A DNA stretch of 64,000 nucleotides from Archilochus colubris. Taxonomy: Eukaryota; Chordata; Aves; Apodiformes; Trochilidae. The stretch covers positions 17,760,609-17,824,608 of the forward strand of contig CM041084.1 of the NCBI GenBank assembly GCA_023079485.1, written 5' to 3'. Positions 1 through 12,700 of the stretch are shown here, one piece after another (position 1 is the stretch's first letter; every line of letters begins with the position of its first letter). The notes under the pieces were generated by a model. That model saw nothing but the letters and a program-made list of their open reading frames with translations. It made no database searches and was not told the DNA's origin. The translations under genes and the position numbers were made by a program.

Positions 1-3000
1 ACTGAGACACATTTGGCCAGCAGTCATGTTCAACTGCAGGAAAAAAAAATGTCCTCAGCTTTTTGAAAAATAAATTCTCAAGATCTTGCTGGTGACAGAC
101 CAGGCTACACTGGAACTTGGCAAAAATGTCCATACATTTTGTCCTGGGGCTTGGTAAAGATGGATACTTTAGTGGGGTTTCAAAAAAACTAACAGAAAAA
201 GGAGACTTCAAGAATACCACTCTCACTTTCTTCACAACTTCCCAGAGAAGAAACCAAGAGTTGCAGAATGTCCATGGCTTGGCTTTGCTTTGCTTCTGTT
301 GCTCTTTACATGGTGTGGTCCCCATACAATGGGGCCAGCAGGGACTGGCTTGGGGTTGCCCAGTGTTGCATCTCCAAACATCGAGCACTCAGGAGCCTGG
401 CACACACATCCATGCTCACACACCCCTAGCCCCAGGGAAAGGGGGGACCAGCAACCAGGCTGCCACCCCCTTGTCTGTTTGTGCAGGGGCAGAGGCACCA
501 CCCGATCCCCAGCCTCTTGCCCTGGGAAATTCCTTAGGGAAGGAAGAATCTCTGCATCTATTTACTGGATACCTAAAGTAGCTTCTCAGCCCTAACTGCA
601 CAGGAAAGGTGCACAGCTCATCAAATCACCATCATCCAGATTCCAAACAGAATTTAAGGCACAGACTCACTCTAAGCAGTATGTGGCAAGTCCTCCTTCT
701 TCATTTCTCCAGGCAGGTTCCACAATCCAAGCACCAGCCTCATCAGAAAGACAGCACTGGTAGAAGTTTGCAGCAATACAGCACTCCAGAATCTTCAGTC
801 ACCTTTTGTTACAGTTGCCACTGTTAAACACTCTGAAAATCAGAGCCTTAATAGCTTGATTTTCATTACTTTCATCTGCAATACAGCTGAAAAGTTCATC
901 AGATTTATCCCATAATTGTGAAAAGACAGCCCACCTGGAATGCTTTGGAAACTAAAGAAAACTCTGCTAGAGTTTCTTATTAGCATTTTAGCAAACTTCC
1001 GAACAGGAATTTAAGAATTCAAACAAATAGTGGTTCAGAACTGGTAGCCCATTAAGTCCCACAAAAAAATGAAAAAATATAAGAAACCTCCATGTGTCCT
1101 TTGCCAGATAATTGAAAAACATCCTGCAAATTGTTCTGACATGTTTTTGAACTTGCTTTTTACTCTATGAATTGATGTTAAACTATGACCCTTTGCTGGG
1201 CCATTTGCAAATAGGAAGATTGTCACATAAAATCATTATAAAATACAGCCACATTTACATTCCAGTTTTAATTTGCATTTCTCTAGTGAGGCAGACAAAA
1301 TAGGAAGGTTTTTAAAATTGAAGTGACTACCGAGAATGCTAATGAACACTTGATTGAGTTTGGACATTTTCAAAATTCTGATGTTCTTATTTTGCTGACA
1401 AAAAGTCAAGGAGACAGCTGACCTCCCCTAATATCCTCATGTTCACTGGAAGGGACTGTACAGGGAACTGTATTTTTTTTTTTTTTAATTACAAAGATTG
1501 TTTCACTTGTCTGGAGACTGACAAAATCAGAGTGAGAAAAGTTATTTTCGTTTTGTGTTCACATTTTGTTTACTGGTGGAATATTTTTCCAAGAGCACAG
1601 ACTGTTGGATTTGGAAAGGAGAACCAAGTAGTCTGCTTGTTTCCACAGGGGCGTGAAGTTGGCCATCCTTTCTCTATGAGATAGACTTCACAACAAACAG
1701 AAAAAATGAAGGTTTTCAGTACAGTGTTTTGTCTTTACCACTTAACAGATTTTGTTCTCAGCAGAAACAGAGTCATTAGACCAAATGCTCCTCCATTTTG
1801 TGCAGTAAGGGACCTCCCAGGGAGCAGGATGCAGGACAGCAGAAGGGGGGCTTGTGCCCTGGCTTTGCACAGGCACAAGTGATAACCTAATGGGCCAGAA
1901 TTCATCCAAAGCACTTGGCCTTCAATGTGGCACCACTGGTTCAATCCCAGCTGCTCCTCCCACCACAGCCCTCAGTTCTCTGCCTTAACACTGCTGGATT
2001 AACTCCTATCTCCAGAATCCAAGGTGTATAATGCAATATTATGAATCAACACAAAGAAGTCTTAAAGAATCCCTAAGAGTTATGATATGCAAATAACCTA
2101 CAAGTAAGTTATTCTCCAGAGTTCTTGAGGCAACAGCCACATCCTACAGAGACAGAGGGGAGAAAATCAAGTACGCAGCAGAGGGAAGCAAGTTGGTGAC
2201 ACCAGAGTTGTCTTGAGGGATGGGGGCTTTGTAAGCATCCGGATAGGTGACCTTTCCCACACAGGCAACACCTATGCATCTTTCTTTCCATCTTTAACCA
2301 AAATAAACAGCCATGTTATCAGCCTTTTTAGGAAGAAAATGGTCCTTAGAATTTGTTTTGGGGATGTCAAAATAGAGAAATATTAAAATTTTTCACTTCC
2401 AAATTAAAGTTTGGGAGATTAACAATTTTTTTTTTATGAAATGGAAAAGAAGGTCTTTTCTGCTGATATTTCTGTTATTTCAAATGCTGATTGGAAAGGA
2501 ATATGGAAACAAGCATTGAGTAGGAATAGCAGATGTGAGGGCAGCATAAGCACATCTGAATAAACAAGAGATGACACAAACTCTTCATTAAATTTCCTGA
2601 CCAAAGCATTACAGATTCAGAAAGCTCAGATTTTTCAGCCTTTTTAATGTCCTTATACTTCCCTGTCTCATCAGGAAATCTAAGTCATGAAAAACCCCAA
2701 ACAGGTGCTATTTCACTTCCCCACAATTAAAGGACATGTGAGGAAAAGCCTGCTTCTCAAACTGCCATCTGCTGATACGACAGGCAGAGAAGCTCCCCTG
2801 AGATTTAAATCCATATCCAACAAAATTTTGCTATCTGTCCAAACACAGCACTCAAGTGGCTGCTGGTATTACACATAGGTTTTCAGCTATCAGAACAGTC
2901 TCAGTTACAAAAGGAAAAAAAAGATCTTTTCCAGGATTAGCCTTTTCTTCAGGCTTTGAGATACAGCAATGTGAGAAAATATAAAAATCTTCACTTCCTT

Positions 3001-6000
3001 CCTTAACAAGTCATCATCTATAATAAAACAAGGAGAGCACTTAACATTTTACCAGGAGAGCAGCATTGTGGAGCAAGGTATCACAATAGCACAGCTTCTA
3101 GCAGAGGAAGGACTCACTGATGTTGGCAGCTCAGCTCTGAGCTGAGCACAGACCTTAACAAACATTTGTAGCATCCTGGAGTTAATTAAATGTTGAGGGG
3201 CTTGTTTTGGAGAGTGAAGCCTGCTAATTCTGTGCCTTGGAAATGTGCTTGTAACAATGACAGGGCTTTTTTTAGTTCTAGCTTCACGTTATCATGAAGT
3301 GCAAGGTTATATCACACTTCAATTGATTAAGTGCGGATCGCCCCGGTAGACAGATTTGATTATGCTGCAAGTACGAGCTTGGGGAGAGTAATTAGTAGTT
3401 TCATCCTCATTCTGCATCTCAGCTCCACATTTAGATTACAAGCAGAGCCTTTCAGGTTTCTTAATTTATTTTTACAAGATATCACAGATCCACAGCTGTT
3501 TGGCAGCAGACGCAGAAGAAGGTGCTGTTGTGAAACATATTGAGCCCTTAATTATTGAGGCATTTCTTGTTTTGGTCACCTCCATCCTTGTTCAACTTAT
3601 CTGTAGTCACAGTCAGCAATAGCTGTGGAAGAAATGGAGCAAAGACAGCTAAACTGTTTAGGCAGCAGTACTAATGCTGACTTTGATTGCTTTCTTCACC
3701 TCTTCATTGTCTTCTATTTAAAATTGTCAGGTGGCTGGCAAAGCACTCAGGAAGCTTTACATTTGTCCAGTCATGATTTTCAGAACACGATTTTTTTGTC
3801 CTTGACTTTTCTTCTCTTGCAGGGACATAAGCACAAGGCCAAGTTCAGAATGGTATGCTAGCCTAATGTCAATGAGAGAAAAGAAAAGACTCTAAAATCC
3901 AGGCCAGCTCTATGAAAAATCTTTCGGTGGGTAGTAGCAAATAATGCACAGTATATATGTGATTTCAACTAGTGAAAAAAAACCCAGTATTCCAATACTT
4001 TCACAAGAGTAACATGATCATAAGTAGTCCCCTAAAAGGGACCAAAGATGGATAGGGAGAATTAATTACTGATCAAAATGCAATAAGCATAATTAGTAAG
4101 CAATTTACTAACTACAGTAAATTTACTTGAAAGACACAGGTAGAGTGGCAAACTGAAATACATTTATTAGGGTGCTACAGGAGGGAATTATGATATGCCA
4201 GTATTTTCTTCCAACCTATTTGAAGCTTTGTGTACAGAATTTTGGATCATTTCTGTATTTTCCCAGCAACTACTCCTACCTGACCAGCAACTGTGATCTA
4301 CCCTGAGTAGGCCCCAAGGGAACCATCTTCTGGATTTTGAACATCTGCATTCATAGAAGAATCTCAGTCTAATGATAGCTTAAAATCTAGAGGCACATAT
4401 TTATTTCAGAAATATCTTTCCTGAAGGTGATTTGTCTTTATGGAAAACATAGGCTGGAAATCACAAAGCAGGTTTGAATATTACTAAAAGCATTCTTGTT
4501 TCAAAAAGTCATGTCAGCAATGTGCCACAATCCTAATTACTGCACAGAAATTAGCTAAGAGTTATATGCAAATAAATGAAGCTAATCAAAGTTATTAGCA
4601 CATTTTGCTAGTCAATCATTTCAATTGCTTTAGGCTGTGTTATGACATCAGTATGGGAGAATGAGGTTAAAAAAAACAAAAAAAACTTTATTATATAAGT
4701 ATTCAACATTTGTATAAACATTTCAGATGTGGTATTGAACCAGCTAATCTTCCCAGTATCAAATTCTAGTTTGGTACCAGCAATGGTTCTAGTGATCCAT
4801 ATTAACCAACATTAGCAGAATAGTTTTATATGGAAGGGAGGCTGGCAGCACAATATATCCTACTCTTCAGTTTCTTCTAGAAGTGTGCCCATACGAATCA
4901 AAGACATTTCTATTCTGAGTTTTTGCTTCAGGCTGCATTGGTTTCTGGGGCTGTTTTGAGTGTTGCTGGCCAAATGTTTCTATCATTTGAGGGAGCAAGG
5001 CTTGGAGAAATCTGTTGTTTTACCAGAGTTAAACACTATGATGGCAGAAGAGATGAATCTGGCAGTACTGTGTTTTGATTTAACAGCTGGTTCCTGCTCC
5101 CAAGTTGCACTTCTTCTGCTCTGTGATAAATCTGCATAGATTTTTCCAGTTTTTAAACTTCTGGGGGGAAGAATGCAGTTTGTTCTTACTGGGTGGAGTC
5201 TTCCATTTTCTCAGCACATTTTCCAAGAATTTGCTTTTCTCTGGTCTTGCTCAAGCTGCTCCAGCAACTGGGAGGGCACTGTCCTCCTTGGCACGACTCA
5301 CAGCCTCCAGGATGCCCAGCCAAGGCAAATTTGCCTTTCATGGGTGTTCTGGGCTCAACTGCTTCTCATTTCTGGAGCTGAGGGGACTCAAAGGACAGAG
5401 GAAGAAGAAAGAAAGGAACAATGATCCTGGGAAGGCTGAGGATCAGTGCAGAAAGAGGAAAGGACACTGGCTACCCAAATGAATTGGAACTGAGCCACAG
5501 AAAAAAATGGAGCCTGGATTTGTGATGGAAAACACCATGGAAGAAGGTGAAGGATGAGTGACTGGGTACTCAGGAGAGCAGGAGTCAGCTGGAGAGGCAG
5601 AGCTTGGGTAGAAGGAATTGCAGTTTGCTGCTCAGAGGAGCCCTGGGAGCATGGGTAAGGTGCAGCAGTGGGGCAAGCGAGGGGCAGGCAGGGTGCAGGC
5701 AGGGCTGGGACCCTGGTCAGCTTGGGCAGGAGAGACACAGGGCAGCTCTGAGCTGTCTACATTTCACTGTTTCATTATTGAATGCTTGTCTGTAAGGACA
5801 ATAAGTACCAGTACTATTAAGAGCAGATTTTAATAAATGCCTATGTGCTGGCATGGTGAACAGAGGAGCCTGGATATTAATCCTGCTGACGCTTCCTAAT
5901 ATGCTCACCAGAAATACCTGCTTGCTTAATTGCTCTCAAGAGATTCACTCTCCCCATCTGTAGGGCCAGGTTCTTGGTGACTGCAGGATTTAAACCCACA

Positions 6001-9000
6001 TACTTACAACGACAATGAAAAATGTTAGACTTCAAGACTTTGTTACAATTCTCATGCACATGCACACTTAGCTGTGATTTTAGGGCTGTTCCTCTTGTTA
6101 TGTCAATACTGTTCAAGGGAACATTCCCAGGCACTGGAGCTGTCAGAGTTGCCTCCAGCTCAGGACTGGCCTATGCCAGCTCCTGCTCTCTCAAACCATC
6201 CCTCTTCACATTTGGGGAGTTAGCACAGCCACAGGTCAGGTGTGACACCTTATCCCAAGGTCTGAGGGAATTTAGCAGAGACGTGGGCTTGTTCATGGCA
6301 GCTGCTCTCTGTTACCAGGAACCATCCTGGCCTCTTTTAATTGATGAGTTCAAACATAGCTTTTATATGATGCTGCGGTCAGCTTCCTATTTCCTATTCC
6401 TCATGCTTAGCAGAGACTTTATTATGATGATTTTTTTTAGTGTATAGTAATTTTTGGAGAGAAACAATTTCAGAGGTTAATTTTCTCATATTTGTCCATT
6501 TTATCTTTACTTGTCAATTTAAAGAAGTCCAAACATTTAATATATTTCCACCAGAAATCACAAGTTAAAACATACCACTACATGCAAGAAGAATCAGGAT
6601 ATCTTGTGCTTCTTTTAATGTGGGAAAATGACATAACATTTGGAAAATCAAAAAAACGTATCTTACATATGGTTTAGATCTTACATAGGATGTGACCACA
6701 ATTGAATGTTTGGTCTTTATACTTTCTATTTCTCCTCTTTCAAGCTGCAGTTAATAACTTATATACCATTAAATATATTTATATAGCAGATTCATTAGGC
6801 ACACTTAAATTCCACATAATTGCCTTGTACAACTAGGAAAATGCTACAGTAAGAACAAAGTAGCATAACTGCTCAGAGCATCTCCAAATCCTTGAAAAGG
6901 AGAATTATTTCCCACAATTTCCAGATTGAGGTAATTACCCTAGCAGTCCACCCTTCCTGTATATGTCAAAGGAATGTGTACTTTCATATCAAGCCAAATG
7001 GCTGTACAGGCTAATAGGATCATTTCAGGATGTTGCAATTGTTGAGACAACATCTCCCAACAACTCAGATTTATATTATATATCTAATAATTATCTGCTT
7101 TATTTAATATATATGTTTTCAGTAATTTTTTGTGGCTTTACTATTTTCTTATGAAGATTAGTGGCAAAGTGTTTGTTTTAGCAGAGCCTCTACTGCTTAG
7201 CATTGTTTGTGCAGACTGTGCAACATTACCTACTGTTTACTATATGAGGCACTAAAACCAAGATTTATGCAACATCTTTAGAGGTGGTAGTCAGCTGCAG
7301 TTGCTATTACAACAATTCAATTTTTCTATAATACACAGTAAACCTCAATTGAGAATGGTTTTGTACTCTTTTAATGCACTCCATATGTTGAAAGAAGCAG
7401 TCTAAGATTAAGGGAGGTTTATGGTAGATGCTTGCTTAACTGCTTGTTTTCATTCAGAAGTCCCTGAGGCCCCTAACAGCCTGGGTTTAGTGTCACACCC
7501 CACTTTCTGAGGCTGGTTGCCATCTCTCTTCTCCATCACATCCCAGGGGCTGTGCAGGCCAAAAGAGATGACGAGTCACCAGCCAGCCTTGTCTGGGCCA
7601 CTGCTACTCATGCCTTTTCCTCTCCCGACTGCTTTCCCACACATATGATATGTTTCTTCTCATGCTGTTTTCTCTCCTGGCCTCAGTTTTGGACTATTTA
7701 ATATGAAAAAAATGGCAATTGAGAAAATTCTGCTCTGATATTTCTGCTATTTCTTTTATACTGACATCTTTCTTCTGTATATTACACACATATATAGATC
7801 TACCCCATCTTTTCTTACCCATAGACTTCCAATTGCTGTCTCATTTTTTGGTAACTTATTAATGCGTTTGGCAGTAAAGGAATATAAATATTATCTGTGA
7901 AATTTTGAAAGGTTAAAAGCCCAAGTTACAGTTATAGATAAAGTCAGTATCTCAATGATTGACTTCAGAAAATCAATAGGCAGTTAATATATCTTTACAT
8001 AGAGGAGGAAAAATGCATTTCCATGCCAGGCAGATACACGAAGAACTGTTTATCAAACTATGAAAGGTATCCAGTTTCCCACATGCAAGACACCGGCTGG
8101 GACAGCAGCAAAAAGTTTTGTGAGGTGCTTTTTTATTCCCAGAAGAAGGGAAGTGTCTGTGCTGAGGAGCAACTTGGCTAGGAGCTGTTTCAGCCAAAGC
8201 AGATCACAAGAAGCAGAGCAATATAAAGTCCTCTAAACTGGGAGGGAACAGCATCACCTCCAACAGTGCAGCATAAATCCAGCATTTAGTTCTTGATACG
8301 ATAATGGTAATGTTGTACAGGCTGCACCACAGTGCTGTGGAGCAGGGCCTGTCTACAACAACAGACATACACACTAATCTATGGTAGAAAATATGAAAAA
8401 AGATACCAAATATTATATATTATTATTTACCTAATTTTACCTAATGTCATATATTAAGCAAAACACAGCCACCAGCAATGCTGCAAGTATCATTGTTCAA
8501 AGACCAAGAGGAGCCTGCCTACAGCATTCCAGAAACCTCCAAGCTTAGACATCAAAGATCTAGGAGAACCAGAAATGAAAATTGCAATAGTCAAGTCACA
8601 CGGTGGTTTGGACATGACTGAGTAGTGGCCAAAGCAGGCCTGGGTAGAGCAGCTCTCAGCCCATCAGACAGACCTGAGAGAAAGGAAGGCAGTGTCAAAA
8701 CTGACTCCAGGTAACTGCCCAGAGAACAAAGTAGAAGGCTGATTTGGGGGAAATAAGTACGTAATAGAGAAGGGGGAAAAAAAAAAAAAGTTTAAATTAG
8801 GACAAAGTTCCTTCAAAGGGCTTGTAAGATTTTGGTGCCAGCTCAAAAGCGCAGCAGCAAAGAGTGGAGGGAGGGCCTGGTTGAAAAGAAACACAATTGA
8901 GCTGTTCAAGACACACTGGGCAACATCAGATTTGAGTGACATTCCCCAGAGACAATGGTCCTCATTGAAAAAACATGGATGTAATTCACTTAGGAAAATG

Positions 9001-9768
9001 GTGTGTGAATAAATATATGTTCTGGGAAGAATGTGCATTACTGCTGGAATTAACTTATGTGAAATTTGTTAAGTTAAAGGCCTTGATGTTACTGGTTTTG
9101 CCATATGTTTGTAATTTTTTTCTTTCAGAGCAGCTGGCATTTTCTAGGATGTTCAGGTCAGGCCCCTATTGTCTAGCCATGACTAGCAATATTAAAACAT
9201 TTCTCAACCAAATAGAGTCTAAATGCTATTTCTTAACTAGCTGCACATTATTTTTTTTTCTTTGTCTTTCTCCTTCAGATGCAGCTAAGAAAAGTGTCAA
9301 TTGATTTGTGAGATCAATCCCCCTTTAAACAATCGGTCTTTTAAAATTATTTTTAATCTTACTTGCTTTGCTAAGAATGTGACTGTGCTTCATTATCAAT
9401 GTTTGCAGGGAAAGCAAAGTGTGAGATGAGAAGGCATACAGTGAGTATTGCTTCTGAAATGCTTTTGGGAGGGCCAGGAAGCCTCTCTGCAGCTTCATGG
9501 GCTTTTGTAACTGCTGCAGTTAATAAACGGGGATCTGTCCAGCTGGCATGAGTCCTCCTTCCCTCTGGTCGAGAGGCTGCTGTACATCATCATCACTGAC
9601 TGGGAAGAAAATATAAACTTTATCCTGCAGCTGAAAGAAATCGGTGAGCAGTAGAGAAGGGGGACAGGTTAGTAATGCAGAGTGAACAAGGTGGATGGAT
9701 TTAAAAAGCAGGTGGTGTCAGGAAACACATACTTTGAATATGACCAGAGGAAAATTGTACATCTAGAG

Positions 9769-9785
9769 AAAAAAAAAAAAAAAAA
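9769..9785. repeat. Poly(A) run of 17
   Basis: An uninterrupted A17 tract. No adjacent retroposed sequence was recognised. Confidence 0.95.
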
Positions 9786-12700
9786 GGTGAGTTGTGCTAT
9801 GCATTCACATTCTGTGAAAAATAATTGCTCTACACAGGACACTGTGTATAACAAACTGAACATGAGCTCTCAGTGATACAATGTAATTTCAAGTGTCATT
9901 GTGATTTTTTGATTGATAAATCCATACACCCCTATGACTCAGTGTAAGTCTTTGATGGAAATAAAAACTTTATTCCTTGCCTAGATGTGGTTGGAGGGTC
10001 AGTGCAGCTCTCCCCATGACCAAATAGAAGTTACTTGGTGGCTTCAGTCCAGAACTTTTGCTGCATCTAAAAGTTTTGAGCATACACCCTGCATGACAAA
10101 CCTCATGAGCCCCCCAAGATGGAAATTATCTTTCTGTGCTGCACAAATGCACATGGGGCTGAAGGACACCTGACATGGCAAAGTTGACGAATGGAAAGGC
10201 CATGTCCTACACAGCTGTCAGCACAAGTCAAGGAGTACTCACCTACACCAGGCTGGCACAGCAGTCACAGCTCTTCCATGAGTCAGGCTTGACTGTGGTA
10301 TAACTCAGCTAAACTACATCCAGAGTTACACGGGCCAGTGAATATGGCAGTTCTGTGGCTTTGTCTCAAACAGTCCCATCTTTTCCTACACAGTCTCTAT
10401 GAGAGCACACTTCCCTTGAGCTGGCAGACCCAGTCTGGCACTTTATACTCTGATATTCTAGCTATTGCTTCTTTCTATCTCTGACTGTTGATTTGATGCC
10501 TCTCTGCTGCCTAATGTAAACCAAAGATGAGGTGAGTGCCACATAAAGCTGTGGATACAGCTCTCCTGTGGGCCCCTCGTGGATCTCCTTGCTCCAGTGT
10601 CACTCAGGCTCATCCAGCTCAGACCACTGTGCACCACAGTGCACCACCCTCCAGTGTGGACCAGCAAGGAGCACCAGGACACAAGGGAGAAGGGGGCTGG
10701 AGGAGGGGTGTAAAGCCCCAATGGCTTCAGTACATCTCCATTGGGCAGGGCTTACCCCAAAACTACTGCCCAGACTTCTCTGGTGAAATGCCTTAAAAGA
10801 GAAATTAGGAGGTGCCCAGCAAATGTCCTTCTCAGGATCTCCTGCATGCACTTCCAAGGTGTGTAAAGGGCCAGGTGGTAAACTCACAAAAGTGCCTTCC
10901 CCTCTGCATCACTGACTGCCTGCCTAAGTTCACCATGCACATCTCTACACAAAAGAAAAAAACAGAGTTTAAACCCAAAGTTGTGCCAGATGGAACCACC
11001 ACTGCCATTGCTCTGTCAGCAGACCTGAGATAGCTGCATCTGAAAAATCTCCCTTCCAGGGAGGCCTTGTGTGTTTCCATCCCACTTCCTGCCCCTGGGA
11101 TGTATTGAGGAACTTCCCATCTCCTTCCAGCAAACAAACCCTGGCAAGAGATATAGTCAGGTTTTAAAGAACTGTCACCTTGTCATACAAGCACAGTAAA
11201 TCAATGGGGCTTGTCCTCAGTTGCTTTGATTGCCTGCTTTTTCATGGGATTTTTGTCTGAATGACACACTTAAATCCCTCTCTGTATCTAACTGCTAGTG
11301 ACTTTGGGGCTGCTATTTCACAATCAGTACTTCCATATACTTGCCTAGAAGGGGGGTTGGCCTCCACCACCCCTTCAGTGCAGCAGGCAGGGCACTGACT
11401 CTCATTCCAGCCTCATCCTCTTCCCAAATCCAAAAAGCTCTTGGGGCAGTGAACAGCAGGAGAAACATTCCAGGAGGGAAGAGCATGCTGCAGACCTGCA
11501 GCATCCAGGAACCCACTGCCCAGCCAGGGCTGCAGCAGCAGCTGTCCCACTCCTCCTCCTGGGACATTTGAAGCAGTGTCCAAGGAGGACACACCACGCC
11601 AGAATGGGTGGCATCCCCAGACCCTTCCCAGATGCTGTCTCCATCTCTCCTTCCATCCCTCCCCGCTGGTTGTGCAGGCAGCTGGAGCACAGCTGTCCTG
11701 CTCCAGCCTTGGAAACAGGCAGCACAGTAAGCATCCAGCTTCATTTCAGACCACACAAGCAGCAATTCGGAAATGACACATCTTTTTCTGGATCCAACCC
11801 TTCAGCAGAAGAGAGAAAATCCCTCTCCTTGGCCAAGCTCATCCCCAACCTGGTGTTAGGCTTCATTGCACTCAACATGATAACAAACATCTGGATGAAT
11901 TTCCCTTCCCGTTCCCTGTGCTGTTCTTCTGTCCCAGCTGATATTTCCTTCCCCTTCTACTTTACAAGGAACTCTTATAATCCTTTCTACATGTTTTTCA
12001 TAATTAACAAGAATTAAAGAGCACCATTCTCCACATTCTGCCTGTAACTATTCTTCAGCTTAATAGGCCTGGTGCTCCCATGCCCAGTTTAGCAAAAAAT
12101 GAAATAGAAACATGACATACCAGAAGCTTGAGGTATCACACAGAAATTGCAAATGCTAAATGAGTAGAGAAGTCTGTAACTGAAGGCAAGGCATATTCTC
12201 TTTGCTACCACTCTGGGGATTATTTGAAAATCTTAACCTTCAGGAAGCACTGAAGACACAATATTCAGGTTTTCTCATCTCTGAAGATCCCTACCTTTCC
12301 AGACTGTATGTTAAAAAGAGAGGATGATTTTTGCTAGATTTTTTTAAGATCACTCTGGAAGCATACTTTAGTAATCCAGCTGAGACTAAAGATATAATAT
12401 TTAGAGCTTTTTTTGAATGTTACATAGTCTTAGCTTCTGGTACTTATATTTAGGGAACTGAGATATACATAATATGTTCTAACAGAAATGAAAATATATG
12501 CAACATGGCATCAGGGAATGGCCAATGACTAGAGAGACTTTAAGTATTTAGCACAGAAAAGAAAAGTGACTGTGGTTTCTAACTTGCAAGTAAGGATTTA
12601 GTGATCTGAACGTTCTTGAGACCATTACATGAGAACACAGACAAAATGAAAGATATTTTGATCTACAGTTCCCATTTATAAAACCCTAAAATTAGCTACA

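Noticed and set aside
117..595. Overlapping 154- and 101-codon frames near the left edge
   Set aside because: No recognisable domain, open on both strands, no splice or promoter context. Chance frames.
5105..5738. Frames of 125 (plus) and 116 (minus) codons in a GC-richer patch
   Set aside because: Low-complexity Ser/Leu-rich or Lys-rich translations, competing frames on both strands, no homologue recognised.
11313..12017. Frames of 150 (minus) and 149 (plus) codons
   Set aside because: Opposed overlapping frames in a GC-richer patch with no domain or exon structure that I could recognise.
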